This document shows, in pieces, positions 17,625-29,101 of a stretch of 64,000 nucleotides of DNA. The stretch is from contig NZ_LFVY01000005.1 of the NCBI RefSeq assembly GCF_001050155.1, forward strand, positions 124,001 to 188,000, given 5' to 3'. Both the position numbers and the translations under genes were made by a program. Under the pieces are notes generated by a model. The model was given only the letters and a program-made list of their open reading frames with translations, did no database searches and was not told the origin of the DNA. The stretch's first letter is position 1; every line of letters begins with the position of its first letter. The stretch comes from Nitratireductor soli (lineage in GTDB: Bacteria > Pseudomonadota > Alphaproteobacteria > Rhizobiales > Rhizobiaceae).

Positions 17625-18566
17625 TCAATAGAAGCGGAAATCGGCCGCGACCTGGTCGCCGAGCGCGCCATTGTCGTGGATGAACTCCTTCAGGAACTCG
17701 TGCAGCCCCTCTTCGAATATATCGTCAACCGTGGCGGATTTGAGTTTTTGGAACTTTGCCGCCGCCAGATCGTGGCAGGGATGGCGCACGCCGTAAGCAT
17801 CGGCCAGATAGTCGAGCGAATCGCAAATGCCCCGGTAGCAGAACGCCAGCGAGCGCGGCATGCGCCGGTCGAGGATCAGATAGTCGGCGACATTGGTCGG
17901 CTTGTAGTCGCCCTCATAGGTCCAGCGATAGGAGCGCAGCGCCGACACCGAGCGCAGGATGGTCTGCCATTGGTGATTGTCGAGCGACGAGCCGACCCAG
18001 GCGACCGACGGGAGCAGCACGTAGTATTTCACGTCGAGGATGCGCGACGTGTTGTCGGCGCGCTCGATCAGCGTGCCGATCTGGGCGAAGTCGAAAATCT
18101 CGTTGCGCAGCATGGTGCCCTGAAAGGCGCCACGGATCAGCGCCGTCTCGCGCTTCACCGCGTCGAGCACGGCCGGCAGGTCCGGCTCGTCGATGCGCCG
18201 CTTGAGCATGCGCGTCAGCGCCATCCAGGCCTCGTTGACGCTTTCCCAGGTCTCGCGGGTCAGGGCGGTGCGCACCATGCGGGCGTTCGTGCGCGCCGTT
18301 TCCATCGACGACATGACGCTCGACGGGTTTTTCAGGTCGCGCAGCAGGAAATTCGATACGGTGGCCGTGTCGTAGTCGCTGTTTTCCTCTTCGAACACGT
18401 CGCGCACGCCGGCGCTGGTCAGCACGGACGCCCATTCGTCGGAGGCCGTTCCCGCCTGGGTCAGCGACAGGCGCAGGCCCGTATCGACCAGGCGCGCCAT
18501 GTTCTCGGCCCGCTCGATGTAGCGGTGCATCCAGTAGATACCGTTCGCCGAGCGTCCCAGAAGCAT
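17625..18566 (-). CDS. Alpha-E domain protein (DUF403)
   Basis: A 313-aa, mainly helical protein beginning MLLGRSANGIYWMHRYIERAENMARLVDTGLRL, the signature start of the alpha-E family. These proteins have no demonstrated activity. Comparative genomics links them to circularly permuted ATP-grasp ligases, transglutaminases and Anbu, and a role as partner or scaffold in peptide synthesis has been proposed. The gene starts 17 bp after the ATP-grasp stop with a GGAGGA ribosome-binding site. It ends 4 bp from the MITE-like element, which separates it from the rest of the unit. Confidence 0.9.
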   Translation of the reverse strand: MLLGRSANGIYWMHRYIERAENMARLVDTGLRLSLTQAGTASDEWASVLTSAGVRDVFEEENSDYDTATVSNFLLRDLKNPSSVMSSMETARTNARMVRTALTRETWESVNEAWMALTRMLKRRIDEPDLPAVLDAVKRETALIRGAFQGTMLRNEIFDFAQIGTLIERADNTSRILDVKYYVLLPSVAWVGSSLDNHQWQTILRSVSALRSYRWTYEGDYKPTNVADYLILDRRMPRSLAFCYRGICDSLDYLADAYGVRHPCHDLAAAKFQKLKSATVDDIFEEGLHEFLKEFIHDNGALGDQVAADFRFY

Positions 18567-18583
18567 GTCAGGCCGTCCTCCGC

Positions 18584-19993
18584 TCAGTCATCCAAAACCC
18601 ATGTGTCCTTGGTGCCGCCGCCCTGCGAGGAATTGACCACCAGCGATCCCTTCTTCAGGGCGACCCGCGTCAGGCCGCCGGGAACGATGCGGATGCGGTC
18701 CGACACCAGCACGAACGGGCGCAGATCCACATGGCGCGGCGCCAGGCCCTTGGCGGTCAGGATCGGACAGGTGGACAGCGCCAGCGTCGGCTGGGCGATG
18801 TAGTTGCCTGGCCTGGCGGCGAGCTTCTTGGCGAAGGCCGCCCTCTCCTTCTTCGACGCCGCCGGCCCGACCAGCATGCCGTAGCCACCGGAGCCGTGCA
18901 CCTCCTTCACCACCAGTTCGGCCAGATGCTCCTGCACATAGGCGAGGCTGTCTGGCTCCGAGCAGCGCCAGGTGGGCACGTTCTGCAGGATCGCCTTGCG
19001 GCCCGTATAGAATTCGACGATTTCCGGCATGTAGGAGTAGATCGCCTTGTCGTCGGCAATGCCGGTGCCGGGCGCGTTGGCGATGGCGATCTTGCCGGCA
19101 CGATACACATCCATGATGCCGGGCACGCCAAGCACGGAATCGGGGTTGAAGGTCAGCGGATCGAGATAATCGTCGTCGACGCGGCGGTAGAGCACGTCGA
19201 TCTTCTTGTAGCCCTGCGTCGTGCGCATCGCCACATGGCCGTCGACGACGCGCAGATCGGGTCCCTCGACCAGTTCGACGCCCATCTGGTCGGCGAGGAA
19301 GGCATGCTCGAAATAGGCGGAGTTGAAACTGCCGGGCGTCAGGACGGCGATGGTCGGCGAACCGTCGCAGCCTTGCGGGGTGACGGCAGTCAGCGATTCG
19401 CGCAGAAGCTGCGGGTAGTTCTCCACCGGCAGCACCTTCACCTGCTGAAACAGCTCTGGAAAAAGCTGCATCATCGTCTCGCGGTTCTCCAGCATGTAGG
19501 AGACGCCCGAGGGGGTGCGCGCATTGTCTTCCAGCACGAAGAACTCGTCTTCGCCGGTGCGGACGATGTCGACGCCGATGATGTGGGTGTAGACGCCGCC
19601 GGGCGGGCGGACACCGATCATCTCCGGCAGGAAGGCGGCGTTGCCGGCGACGATCTCCTTCGGGATGCGGCCGGCGCGCAGGATTTCCTGCCGATGGTAG
19701 ATGTCGTCGAGGAAGGCGTTGAGCGCCTGGACGCGCTGCTCGATGCCCTGCACCAGCCGGCGCCATTCCTTGCCGGATATGATGCGCGGAACGATGTCGA
19801 AGGGGATGAGGCGTTCGGCGGCTTCCGTGTCGCCATAGACGGCGAAGGTGATGCCGGTCCTGCGGAACACGCGCTCGGCGTCTCCCGATTTCTGGCTCAG
19901 GCGCTTCGGGTCCTGCCGGCCGAACCAGCTCTGGTAATCTTCATAGGGTGGTCTGGCCTGGCCCCCCAGGCGCATCTCGTCGAAGTGCGTCAA
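18584..19993 (-). CDS. Circularly permuted ATP-grasp type 2 ligase (COG2308)
   Basis: A 469-aa predicted amide- or peptide-forming ligase that would use ATP to activate a carboxylate. Visible family features are HIIGVDIVRTGEDEFFVLEDNARTPSG near residue 140-165 (metal/ATP-binding acidic residues), PEIVEFYTGRKAILQNVPTW and the C-terminal VVKEVHGSGGYGMLVGP and QGGGTKDTWVL. The start is TTG at 19993, chosen because GAGAGGAG lies 6 nt upstream; an ATG at 19975 would drop six residues. It is the first gene of the alpha-E/transglutaminase/Anbu unit. The amino donor and acceptor are unknown. Confidence 0.9.
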   Translation of the reverse strand: MTHFDEMRLGGQARPPYEDYQSWFGRQDPKRLSQKSGDAERVFRRTGITFAVYGDTEAAERLIPFDIVPRIISGKEWRRLVQGIEQRVQALNAFLDDIYHRQEILRAGRIPKEIVAGNAAFLPEMIGVRPPGGVYTHIIGVDIVRTGEDEFFVLEDNARTPSGVSYMLENRETMMQLFPELFQQVKVLPVENYPQLLRESLTAVTPQGCDGSPTIAVLTPGSFNSAYFEHAFLADQMGVELVEGPDLRVVDGHVAMRTTQGYKKIDVLYRRVDDDYLDPLTFNPDSVLGVPGIMDVYRAGKIAIANAPGTGIADDKAIYSYMPEIVEFYTGRKAILQNVPTWRCSEPDSLAYVQEHLAELVVKEVHGSGGYGMLVGPAASKKERAAFAKKLAARPGNYIAQPTLALSTCPILTAKGLAPRHVDLRPFVLVSDRIRIVPGGLTRVALKKGSLVVNSSQGGGTKDTWVLDD

Positions 19994-20147
19994 GAAATGC
20001 TCCTCTCACGCGCATTTCAACGGGGAAGTTTGCGAAAGGCAAGCGGTTTCTGTAGCTTACGTGCAATTCGGCGGATGGTGGCGGCGCCCTGCCCATGTCC
20101 TGGGCACAACCGGGAGCTGTTCGTGCCGTTTGTTTGGGCAAGGCGCA

Positions 20148-21278
20148 TCAGAGCGCCGGAACATCGCCCTTTTCCCACGCCGCCGAGATTTCCATGGAGC
20201 GCTCGTTGAAGCGTCCGGCCTCGATGGCGTCGCGAATCTCCTGCATCAGGGATTGGTAGTAGGCAAGGTTGTTCCAGGTCAAAAGCATGCCGCCGAGCGA
20301 TTCACCCGACTTCACCAGATGATGCAGATAGGCGCGCGAATAATCGCGCGCGGCCGGGCAATCGCTCTCTTCGTCCAGCGGACGCATATCCTCGGCGTGG
20401 CGGGCGTTCTTCAGGTTGATCTTGCCGCGCCGCGTGTAGGCCAGGCCGTGCCGCCCTGCCCTGGTCGGCATCACGCAATCGAACATGTCGATGCCGCGCG
20501 CCACCGATTTGAGGATATCGTCGGGCGTGCCGACACCCATCAAATAGCGTGGCTTGCCGGCCGGCAGCACCGGGCATGTCGCCTCCAGCATCTCCAGCAT
20601 CACCGCCTGCGGCTCGCCGACGGCCAGCCCGCCGACCGCGTAACCCTTGAGGCCCATGGCGGCGAGCGCCTCCGCCGACCGCTGGCGCAGATGCGCCTTG
20701 TCGCCCCCCTGGACGATGCCGAACATGGCTTTTCCCGGCTGGTCGCCGAACGCCGTCTTGCAGCGCTCGGCCCAGCGCAGCGACATTTCCATGGCGCGCT
20801 CGATCTCCGCCTCGTCGGCCGGCAGCGCCACGCATTCGTCGAGCTGCATCTGAATGTCGGAACCGAGCAGGCCCTGGATCTCGATCGACCGCTCGGGTGG
20901 CATCTCGAACACCTGCCCGTCCACATGCGAGCGAAAGGTGACGCCCTTTTCGGTGATCTTGCGCAGATCAGCGAGCGACATCACCTGGAAGCCGCCGGAA
21001 TCGGTCAGGATCGGGTGCGGCCAGCGGGCGAATGCGTGCAGGCCGCCAAGGCGCGCCATGCGTTCGGCGCCGGGCCTGAGCATGAGATGATAGGTGTTGC
21101 CCAGGATGATGTCGCTGCCCAGCGCGCGCACCTGGTCCATATACATGGCCTTGACGGTGCCGCCGGTGCCGACCGGCATGAAGGCAGGCGTGCGGATCGT
21201 GCCGCGCGGCATGGAGATCGCGCCGCGTCTGGCATCGCCGTCCTTGGCGAGCAGGCGGAAGGTGAAGTGATCGCTCAC
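20148..21278 (-). CDS. tgt: Queuine tRNA-ribosyltransferase (guanine transglycosylase)
   Basis: Exchanges G34 of tRNAs with GUN anticodons for preQ1, the step before QueA. It is 376 aa. Catalytic Asp residues lie in [12 protein letters not shown] and in [17 protein letters not shown]. The zinc ligands expected in the C-terminal part differ in the visible text: the usual CxCxxC appears as [17 protein letters not shown], so only one Cys is obvious. The start is GTG at 21278, because it overlaps the queA stop as GTGA (21275-21278), showing translational coupling. The longer open frame is out of register with queA and rejected. Confidence 0.95.
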   Translation of the reverse strand: MSDHFTFRLLAKDGDARRGAISMPRGTIRTPAFMPVGTGGTVKAMYMDQVRALGSDIILGNTYHLMLRPGAERMARLGGLHAFARWPHPILTDSGGFQVMSLADLRKITEKGVTFRSHVDGQVFEMPPERSIEIQGLLGSDIQMQLDECVALPADEAEIERAMEMSLRWAERCKTAFGDQPGKAMFGIVQGGDKAHLRQRSAEALAAMGLKGYAVGGLAVGEPQAVMLEMLEATCPVLPAGKPRYLMGVGTPDDILKSVARGIDMFDCVMPTRAGRHGLAYTRRGKINLKNARHAEDMRPLDEESDCPAARDYSRAYLHHLVKSGESLGGMLLTWNNLAYYQSLMQEIRDAIEAGRFNERSMEISAAWEKGDVPAL

Positions 21279-22351
21279 GCGGGGTCGTCCCTGAAAAGCA
21301 GGCTGGCATCGCCATAGGAGTAGAAGCGGTAGCCACCGTCGATTGCGTGTCCGTATGCCTGCCGCATGCGCTGCGTGCCGCTGAAGGCAGAAACCAGCAT
21401 GAACAATGTCGAACGCGGCAGGTGGAAATTGGTCATCAGGATGTCGGCGGTGCGGAAACGGTAGCCCGGCGTGATGAAGATGTCGGTCGCGCCGGACCAG
21501 GCAGCAAGCCTGCCCGTCTCGCGCGCCGCACTCTCCAGCAGCCTGAGCGATGTCGTGCCGACCGAGACGATCCGCCCGCCGCGCGCCCGGACCGCGTTGA
21601 GCGCGGCGGCGGTCTCTTCGCTCACCTCGCCCCATTCGGCGTGCATCTTGTGGTCGTCGGTGTCGTCGGCCTTGACCGGCAGGAACGTGCCGGCGCCGAC
21701 ATGCAGCGTCACGAAATGCCGTTCGATGCCGGCGGCGTCGAGCGCGGCCAGCAGTTCGGGCGTGAAATGCAGGCCGGCGGTCGGTGCTGCCACCGCCCCG
21801 TCTTCCCTGGCGTAGACGGTCTGGTAATCGGTCTCGTCGCGTTCGTCTTCCGCACGCTTGCCGGCGATGTAGGGCGGCAGCGGCATGTGGCCGGCGGCGG
21901 CGATGGCCTCGTCGAGCACGGGGCCGGAAAAATCGAAGACGAGCAAAGCCTCGCCGCCCTCGCCCTTCTCGGCGACTGTCGCATCCAGCGTGCCCAGGAA
22001 ACAGCTTGTCCCGTCATGGCCGAAGCTGATGCGTTCGCCGGCATTGACCCGCTTGGCGGGCTTCAGAAACGCCTTCCAGCGGTCGGGGCCGGTGCGCATG
22101 TGCAGCGTCGCCTCGAGGCGCGCCTCGGTTTCGCCGCGCCGGCGCATTCCGTTGAGGCGCGCGGGGATGACGCGGGTGTCGTTGAAGACCAGCGCATCGC
22201 CGGGCCTCAGGAGGTCCGGCAGGTCGCTTACGATGCGGTCTTCCATCCCCGCACGGCCAACCACCAGAAGCCGTGCGCTGTCACGCGGACTGGCCGGGCG
22301 CAGCGCAATCCGCTCTTCCGGTAGATCGAAATCGAACAGATCAACGCGCAT
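21275..22351 (-). CDS. queA: S-adenosylmethionine:tRNA ribosyltransferase-isomerase
   Basis: Transfers and isomerises the ribosyl group of SAM onto preQ1-modified tRNA, giving epoxyqueuosine. It is 358 aa and starts [30 protein letters not shown], the standard N-terminus. [15 protein letters not shown]-like ([16 protein letters not shown]) and [12 protein letters not shown] are family motifs. An in-frame extension to 22477 is open but runs into the intergenic RIME-like repeat, so it is not coding. It is coupled to tgt by GTGA. It follows coaD and two cyclophilin genes, a common rhizobial order. Confidence 0.97.
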   Translation of the reverse strand: MRVDLFDFDLPEERIALRPASPRDSARLLVVGRAGMEDRIVSDLPDLLRPGDALVFNDTRVIPARLNGMRRRGETEARLEATLHMRTGPDRWKAFLKPAKRVNAGERISFGHDGTSCFLGTLDATVAEKGEGGEALLVFDFSGPVLDEAIAAAGHMPLPPYIAGKRAEDERDETDYQTVYAREDGAVAAPTAGLHFTPELLAALDAAGIERHFVTLHVGAGTFLPVKADDTDDHKMHAEWGEVSEETAAALNAVRARGGRIVSVGTTSLRLLESAARETGRLAAWSGATDIFITPGYRFRTADILMTNFHLPRSTLFMLVSAFSGTQRMRQAYGHAIDGGYRFYSYGDASLLFRDDPA

Positions 22352-22379
22352 GACGCACAGGAAGGCCGAGCGCTTCAGC

Positions 22380-22536
22380 ACCCCCCTCTGGCCTGCCGGC
22401 CATCTCCCCCTCAAGAGGAGAGATCGGCAATCTTCCACGGGTCGCAAGTTTTGCAACGCCGGCGACTTGCAAAGCATATGCGGCTATCCAATCTCCCCCC
22501 TTGAGGGGGAGATGGCCGGCAGGCCAGAGGGGGGTA
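22380..22536. repeat. RIME-like inverted repeat pair
   Basis: Two arms of about 45 bp (22380-22424 and 22489-22536) are imperfect inverted copies of the CCCCTCTGGCCTGCCGGCC / ATCTCCCCCTCAAG motif known from rhizobial intergenic mosaic elements. The space between them holds a second smaller palindrome around CGCAAGT/ACTTGC. The pair fills the ppiB-queA spacer. Confidence 0.85.
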
Positions 22537-22569
22537 GATGAGCGCACAGGCATCTAACGCGCTATCCGG

Positions 22570-23046
22570 CTACGCCAAATCCGCGGCAACCCGCATGGTG
22601 ACGATCTTGTCGGGATCGGAGACCGGTTCACCGCGCTTGATCTGGTCGATGGCGTCCATGCCCTCGATCACCTGGCCCCAGGCCGAATACTGGCGGTCGA
22701 GCCATGGTGCCTTGTCGAAGCAGATGAAGAACTGCGAGTTGGCCGAATTCGGGTTCTGCGAGCGGGCCATCGAGCAGGTGCCGCGGCCGTGCGACGTGTT
22801 GGAGAACTCGGCCTTCAGGTCCGGCTTGTCGGACCCGCCCATGCCGGTGCCGGTCGGATCGCCGGTCTGCGCCATGAACCCGTCGATCACGCGGTGAAAG
22901 ACGATGCCGTCATAGAAATTCTCGCGCGCCAGCTCCTTGATGCGGCCGACATGGCCCGGTGCAACATCCGGGAAAAGCTGGATCACGACCTTGCCCTTGG
23001 TCGTCTCCATGAGAATCGTGTTTTCGGGGTCCTTGATGTCAGCCAT
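22570..23046 (-). CDS. ppiB: Cytoplasmic peptidyl-prolyl cis-trans isomerase (cyclophilin)
   Basis: A 158-aa single-domain cyclophilin without signal peptide. It catalyses proline isomerisation during protein folding in the cytoplasm. The conserved core includes FHRVIDGFMAQTGDPTGTG (catalytic Arg in FHRV), MARSQNPNSANSQFFI (Gln/Phe of the active site) and WGQVIEGMDAIDQI. It lies directly after the exported cyclophilin at 23167, with a palindromic repeat between them, and before queA. Confidence 0.96.
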   Translation of the reverse strand: MADIKDPENTILMETTKGKVVIQLFPDVAPGHVGRIKELARENFYDGIVFHRVIDGFMAQTGDPTGTGMGGSDKPDLKAEFSNTSHGRGTCSMARSQNPNSANSQFFICFDKAPWLDRQYSAWGQVIEGMDAIDQIKRGEPVSDPDKIVTMRVAADLA

Positions 23047-23059
23047 GACTTGTTCCTTT

Positions 23060-23166
23060 CTAGAGTATTTTGCAGTCAGGTGGTTTCACCTGACGTCCGC
23101 ATAAATGCGGAAAAACAAAGATATAGAGCGTCCTTTATGCGTCCGAATGGACGCATGGCGCTCTAG
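23060..23166. repeat. Modular three-hairpin intergenic repeat, copy 1
   Basis: Bounded by CTAG at both ends. Three hairpins follow each other: TCAGGTG-GTTT-CACCTGA, CCGCAT-AA-ATGCGG, and a larger one from about 23125 with ATGCGTCC-GAAT-GGACGCAT inside an AGAGCG/CGCTCT outer stem. The first 65 bp are nearly identical (reverse orientation) to 53155-53219. The third hairpin has a different sequence in that copy but is again a perfect stem. It sits directly against the stop codon of the exported cyclophilin. Confidence 0.85.
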
Positions 23167-23757
23167 CTATTGCTTCGCGTCGGACGCCAGGCGCACGTCG
23201 ACAATGGTGTCGGGGTTCTGCACCATGCCGTTCTGGGCCGGGTCCCCGCGCTTGATCTGGTCGACCAGTTCCATGCCCGCTTCGACCTGGCCGACGACCG
23301 TGTACTGGCCGTTGAGGTGCGTCGCCGGGGCGAACATGATGAAAAACTGCGAATTGGCCGAATCCGGGTTGGCCGAGCGCGCCATGCCGACCGTGCCGCG
23401 CTCAAAGGCGGCGTCGGAAAACTCGGCCGGCAGGTCCGGCTTGTCGGAACCGCCGGTGCCGACCTGGCGCGCGTCGAACCCGTCTTCCACGTCGCCATAC
23501 TGCACGTCGCCGGTCTGCGCCATGAATCCTTCGATGACCCGATGGAAGGCGACGTTCTTGTAGGCGCCCTCAGCCACCAGCGCCTTGATCTGGGCGACAT
23601 GCTTCGGCGCCAGATCGGGCCTGAGCGCTATGGTCACCTCGCCGCTCTTCAGCTTGACGATCATCGTGTCCTCGGGCTCGGCGGCAATCGCTGCACCAAG
23701 TCCGCTCATCAGGATACCCGCCACAATGACGGACGAGGCAAGCTTACGAAGCTGCAT
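23167..23757 (-). CDS. Exported peptidyl-prolyl cis-trans isomerase (cyclophilin)
   Basis: A 196-aa cyclophilin with a signal peptide (MQLRKLASSVIVAGILMSGLGAAIAAEPED, cleavage likely after AIA or AAA). It acts in the periplasm. The core repeats the family motifs FHRVIEGFMAQTGD and MARSANPDSANSQFFIMF. A small insertion (VQYGDVEDGFDARQVGTG) after the first motif is typical of the exported alphaproteobacterial form. It is 19 bp downstream of coaD. Its stop TAG is directly adjacent to the CTAG end of a palindromic repeat. Confidence 0.95.
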   Translation of the reverse strand: MQLRKLASSVIVAGILMSGLGAAIAAEPEDTMIVKLKSGEVTIALRPDLAPKHVAQIKALVAEGAYKNVAFHRVIEGFMAQTGDVQYGDVEDGFDARQVGTGGSDKPDLPAEFSDAAFERGTVGMARSANPDSANSQFFIMFAPATHLNGQYTVVGQVEAGMELVDQIKRGDPAQNGMVQNPDTIVDVRLASDAKQ

Positions 23758-23776
23758 AAAACTCTCCTATGGTTCT

Positions 23777-24277
23777 TCAGGCGGGGAATTTTTTCCTCAA
23801 TGCCGCCAGGACGACGGACGGCACGAAAGGCTCGACGTTTCCGCCCATGGACGCGATCTGGCGCACAAGTGTGGCGGTAATGGTGCGCACGGACGGGCTG
23901 GCGGGCAAAAACACCGTCTGCAGGTCGGCGGCCATGGTCTCGTTCATGCCGGCCATCTGCATTTCGTAATCGAGATCCGTGCCATCGCGCAGGCCGCGAA
24001 TCATGATCGAGGCGGCGTGCTTGCGCGCGGCGTCGATGACCAGCTTGTCGAATGCGACCACCTTGATGCGGCCCGCATCGCCGCCAAGCTCGTCGGCCGC
24101 CGATTGCTCGATCAGGCGGACCCGTTCCTCATAGGTGAAAAGCGGCGTCTTGCCGGGATGGAGGCCGATGCCGACAACCACGGTGTCGGCGACCGTCAGC
24201 GCGCCCTTCAGCACGTCGAGATGGCCGTTGGTCAGCGGGTCGAAGGAACCGGCGTAAAAGGCTGTGCGCTCAGTCAT
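23777..24277 (-). CDS. coaD: Phosphopantetheine adenylyltransferase
   Basis: Catalyses the penultimate step of coenzyme A synthesis, joining 4'-phosphopantetheine and ATP. It is 166 aa, normal for the family. The nucleotidyltransferase motif T/HxGH is in [19 protein letters not shown]. The second signature [21 protein letters not shown] and the C-terminal [20 protein letters not shown] are clear. It leads the coaD-cyclophilin-cyclophilin-queA-tgt group. Confidence 0.97.
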   Translation of the reverse strand: MTERTAFYAGSFDPLTNGHLDVLKGALTVADTVVVGIGLHPGKTPLFTYEERVRLIEQSAADELGGDAGRIKVVAFDKLVIDAARKHAASIMIRGLRDGTDLDYEMQMAGMNETMAADLQTVFLPASPSVRTITATLVRQIASMGGNVEPFVPSVVLAALRKKFPA

Positions 24278-24348
24278 GGCGTGCTTCTATCCATCTTGGC
24301 CGTGGAAGGCAATTCGCCGATGCGGGCAATCGGACCAGCAAGCGATTG

Positions 24349-24966
24349 TCAGCGACGCGCCAGGGCGAGCCAGAGGCCACCGCCGATCAGAAATGTACCG
24401 GAAATACGCTCCGTCAGGCGGATGCGGCTTTGCGAAAGCCGCGTGCCCGCGCCGCCGGCAACCACCGCATAAAGCCCGTCACCGATGGTCGCCACGGCCA
24501 TGAAGACCAGGCCGAGCAGAACCGTCTGCATGGCCGGGCTGCCGAGCGCCGGATCGATGAATTGCGGAATGAACGCGCCGAAAAACAGCAGCGCCTTGGG
24601 GTTCGACCAGACCACGATCAGCCCCTGCAGCACGAAGGAGCCGCCGGGCCTGGCGGCGCGTTCCTCCGTCGCCAGTTGGCCGTTGGAGCGCCACAGCTTG
24701 ACGCCCAGCCAGATCAGGTAGGCGGCGCCTAGAATGCGCAGCACCTCGAACAGGCTGCCCATCACGCCGACCACCGCCGAGAGGCCGAGCGCCAGAACCA
24801 GCATCATCGTGAACAGGCCGATCTGCGTGCCCAGAACGTTGAGCAGCCCCGCGCGGGTGCCGTGCTTCAGCGAATTGGCGATGATCACGGTAACGGTCGG
24901 TCCTGGCACGATGATGATGAGAAAACAGGCGGCCACATAGGACAGGAAAAGAGCGGTCTCAGGCAT
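24349..24966 (-). CDS. LysE/RhtB-family amino acid exporter
   Basis: A 205-aa inner-membrane protein with about six hydrophobic segments. The family exports amino acids or related small molecules; the substrate cannot be read from sequence. The N-terminus MPETALFLSYVAACFLIIIVPGPTVTVIIANSLKHGTRAG carries the LysE hallmark PGP near residue 21, and KALLFFGAFIPQFIDP is a second family signature. The ATG at 24966 is used because the upstream extension is Arg/Pro-rich and not membrane-like. It sits between gyrA and coaD with no obvious functional link. Confidence 0.9.
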   Translation of the reverse strand: MPETALFLSYVAACFLIIIVPGPTVTVIIANSLKHGTRAGLLNVLGTQIGLFTMMLVLALGLSAVVGVMGSLFEVLRILGAAYLIWLGVKLWRSNGQLATEERAARPGGSFVLQGLIVVWSNPKALLFFGAFIPQFIDPALGSPAMQTVLLGLVFMAVATIGDGLYAVVAGGAGTRLSQSRIRLTERISGTFLIGGGLWLALARR

Positions 24967-25207
24967 CGCGTTCGTCTTTGCTCCGTTGCTCGCCCATGGT
25001 TTCGGCGATGATCGTATCAAATCCACGAAACGCCGAGGCGCGCAAGGCCCGCCGTGCCAGCCTTTGCGATGAACCGCAGATGAACGGCTCATTCAACATC
25101 GGTTCGAACCAAAACGGCTATTCAACGCACACAGGCTTACGGGGCGCCTTCACGAGCATTGAAACCAAACGGCGTCCTTCCTCGTTATGAGACAAAGGAG
25201 ACAAGCC

Positions 25208-25342
25208 ATGCTCATCTTTACCCTCGCCGCAGCCATGACCCTCGCCATGCTGATCGCCACGGCCATCAGCCTGCATGACGAAGCCAATCGCGTGAAGCTG
25301 GAAAATCCCCCGCGCGGCGGTTTCGGCGCTCATCGTCGCTGA
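25208..25342 (+). CDS. Small 44-aa single-pass membrane protein
   Basis: An ATG at 25208 is preceded by AAAGGAGACAAGCC, an excellent ribosome-binding site. It opens a 44-codon frame ending in TGA at 25340-25342. Residues 1-22 are a hydrophobic helix (MLIFTLAAAMTLAMLIATAI), followed by a short polar tail rich in Arg, Pro and Gly. No family is recognised. It is convergent with gyrA, whose stop codon is 35 bp further on. It could be one of the small membrane proteins common in rhizobia. Coding potential rests on the ribosome-binding site and the composition. Confidence 0.55.
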   Translation: MLIFTLAAAMTLAMLIATAISLHDEANRVKLENPPRGGFGAHRR

Positions 25343-25376
25343 TCTGTCGCGATTTCGCGCCGGGGGGGCAGACGGC

Positions 25377-28214
<2,838 letters not shown>

Positions 28215-28251
28215 AACTTGTCACATTCAAAATGAGGAATCACTGACTTCT

Positions 28252-28279
28252 TATATAGGAGTTGGTCGCGATTCTCCAA
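28252..28279 (-). promoter_or_regulatory. Probable gyrA promoter
   Basis: On the minus strand TTGGAG (28274-28279) and TATATA (28252-28257) are spaced by 16 bp, in the 230-bp gap between divergent gyrA and the MarC-type gene. This leaves a short leader of about 30 nt before the gyrA start. Confidence 0.5.
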
Positions 28280-28444
28280 TTGCACGGCGAAATGCGGTCT
28301 TGGAAATCCAACGCAATTTCAGGCGGATACGATGGGCGTGTGGACGGCTGCACCGACATATTGCCGCAGTTGGCGGCGGCGCGGCGCAATCGCCGCCGTT
28401 TCCCTTTGCCGAAGCCTGCGCTAAACAGGTGTCGGGAGAACGCC

Positions 28445-29077
28445 ATGCCGGGCTATGATGCTGTTTTCAATGCCTTCGTCACGCTGCTGGTGACCGTCGA
28501 TCCGCCGGGCCTGGCGCCGCTGTTCCTGGCGCTGACGGCCGGCATGAACCGCGCCGAGCGCAACCAGGTCGGCGTGCGCGCGGCGGTCATCGGCTTCGCC
28601 GTGCTGGCGCTGTTCGGCGTGGCGGGAAGCGCCATCCTCTCGGTCTTCGGCATCACCCTCCCCGCCTTTCGCGTCGCGGGCGGCCTGCTCCTGTTCTTCA
28701 TCGCCTTCGAGATGATCTTCGAGCGGCGTCAGGAGCGCCATGAGAAAAGTGCCGAGCGGGCCATCACCCGCGACATGATCCGCAACATCGCCGCCTTTCC
28801 GCTGGCGATCCCACTGATCGCCGGACCGGGCGCGATTTCGGCGACCGTGCTCCTGTCGGATTCGTTCCGTTCGCCGGCCGGCATTGCCACGCTGCTGGCG
28901 ATCCTCCTGGCGACCCTCCTCATCACCTATGCGGTGTTCGTCCTGGCCGAGCGCGTCGATCGCTTCCTCGGCGAGACGGGCCGCTCCATCCTGACGCGCC
29001 TGCTCGGCGTCATCCTGGCGGCGCTGGCGGTCCAGTTCGTCGCCGATGGCGCCAAGGCGCTTTTCGCCGCGCCCTGA
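28445..29077 (+). CDS. MarC-family (UPF0056) integral membrane protein
   Basis: A 210-aa protein with six predicted membrane segments. It begins MPGYDAVFNAFVTLLVTVDPPGLAPLFLALTAGM; the VDPPGLAPLF stretch is characteristic of the family. A second signature, FPLAIPLIAGPGAISATVLL, lies mid-protein. Despite the name, MarC proteins are not established drug-resistance factors and their function is unknown. The ATG at 28445 follows GGGAGAACGCC, a good ribosome-binding site. It is divergent from gyrA and just upstream of lexA. Confidence 0.9.
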   Translation: MPGYDAVFNAFVTLLVTVDPPGLAPLFLALTAGMNRAERNQVGVRAAVIGFAVLALFGVAGSAILSVFGITLPAFRVAGGLLLFFIAFEMIFERRQERHEKSAERAITRDMIRNIAAFPLAIPLIAGPGAISATVLLSDSFRSPAGIATLLAILLATLLITYAVFVLAERVDRFLGETGRSILTRLLGVILAALAVQFVADGAKALFAAP

Positions 29078-29101
29078 ATGGCAAAAATCGGGACTGTTGC
29101 A

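Noticed and set aside
22351-22477. N-terminal extension of queA through the intergenic repeat
   Set aside because: The extra 42 codons are repeat sequence, while the ATG at 22351 gives the canonical QueA start.
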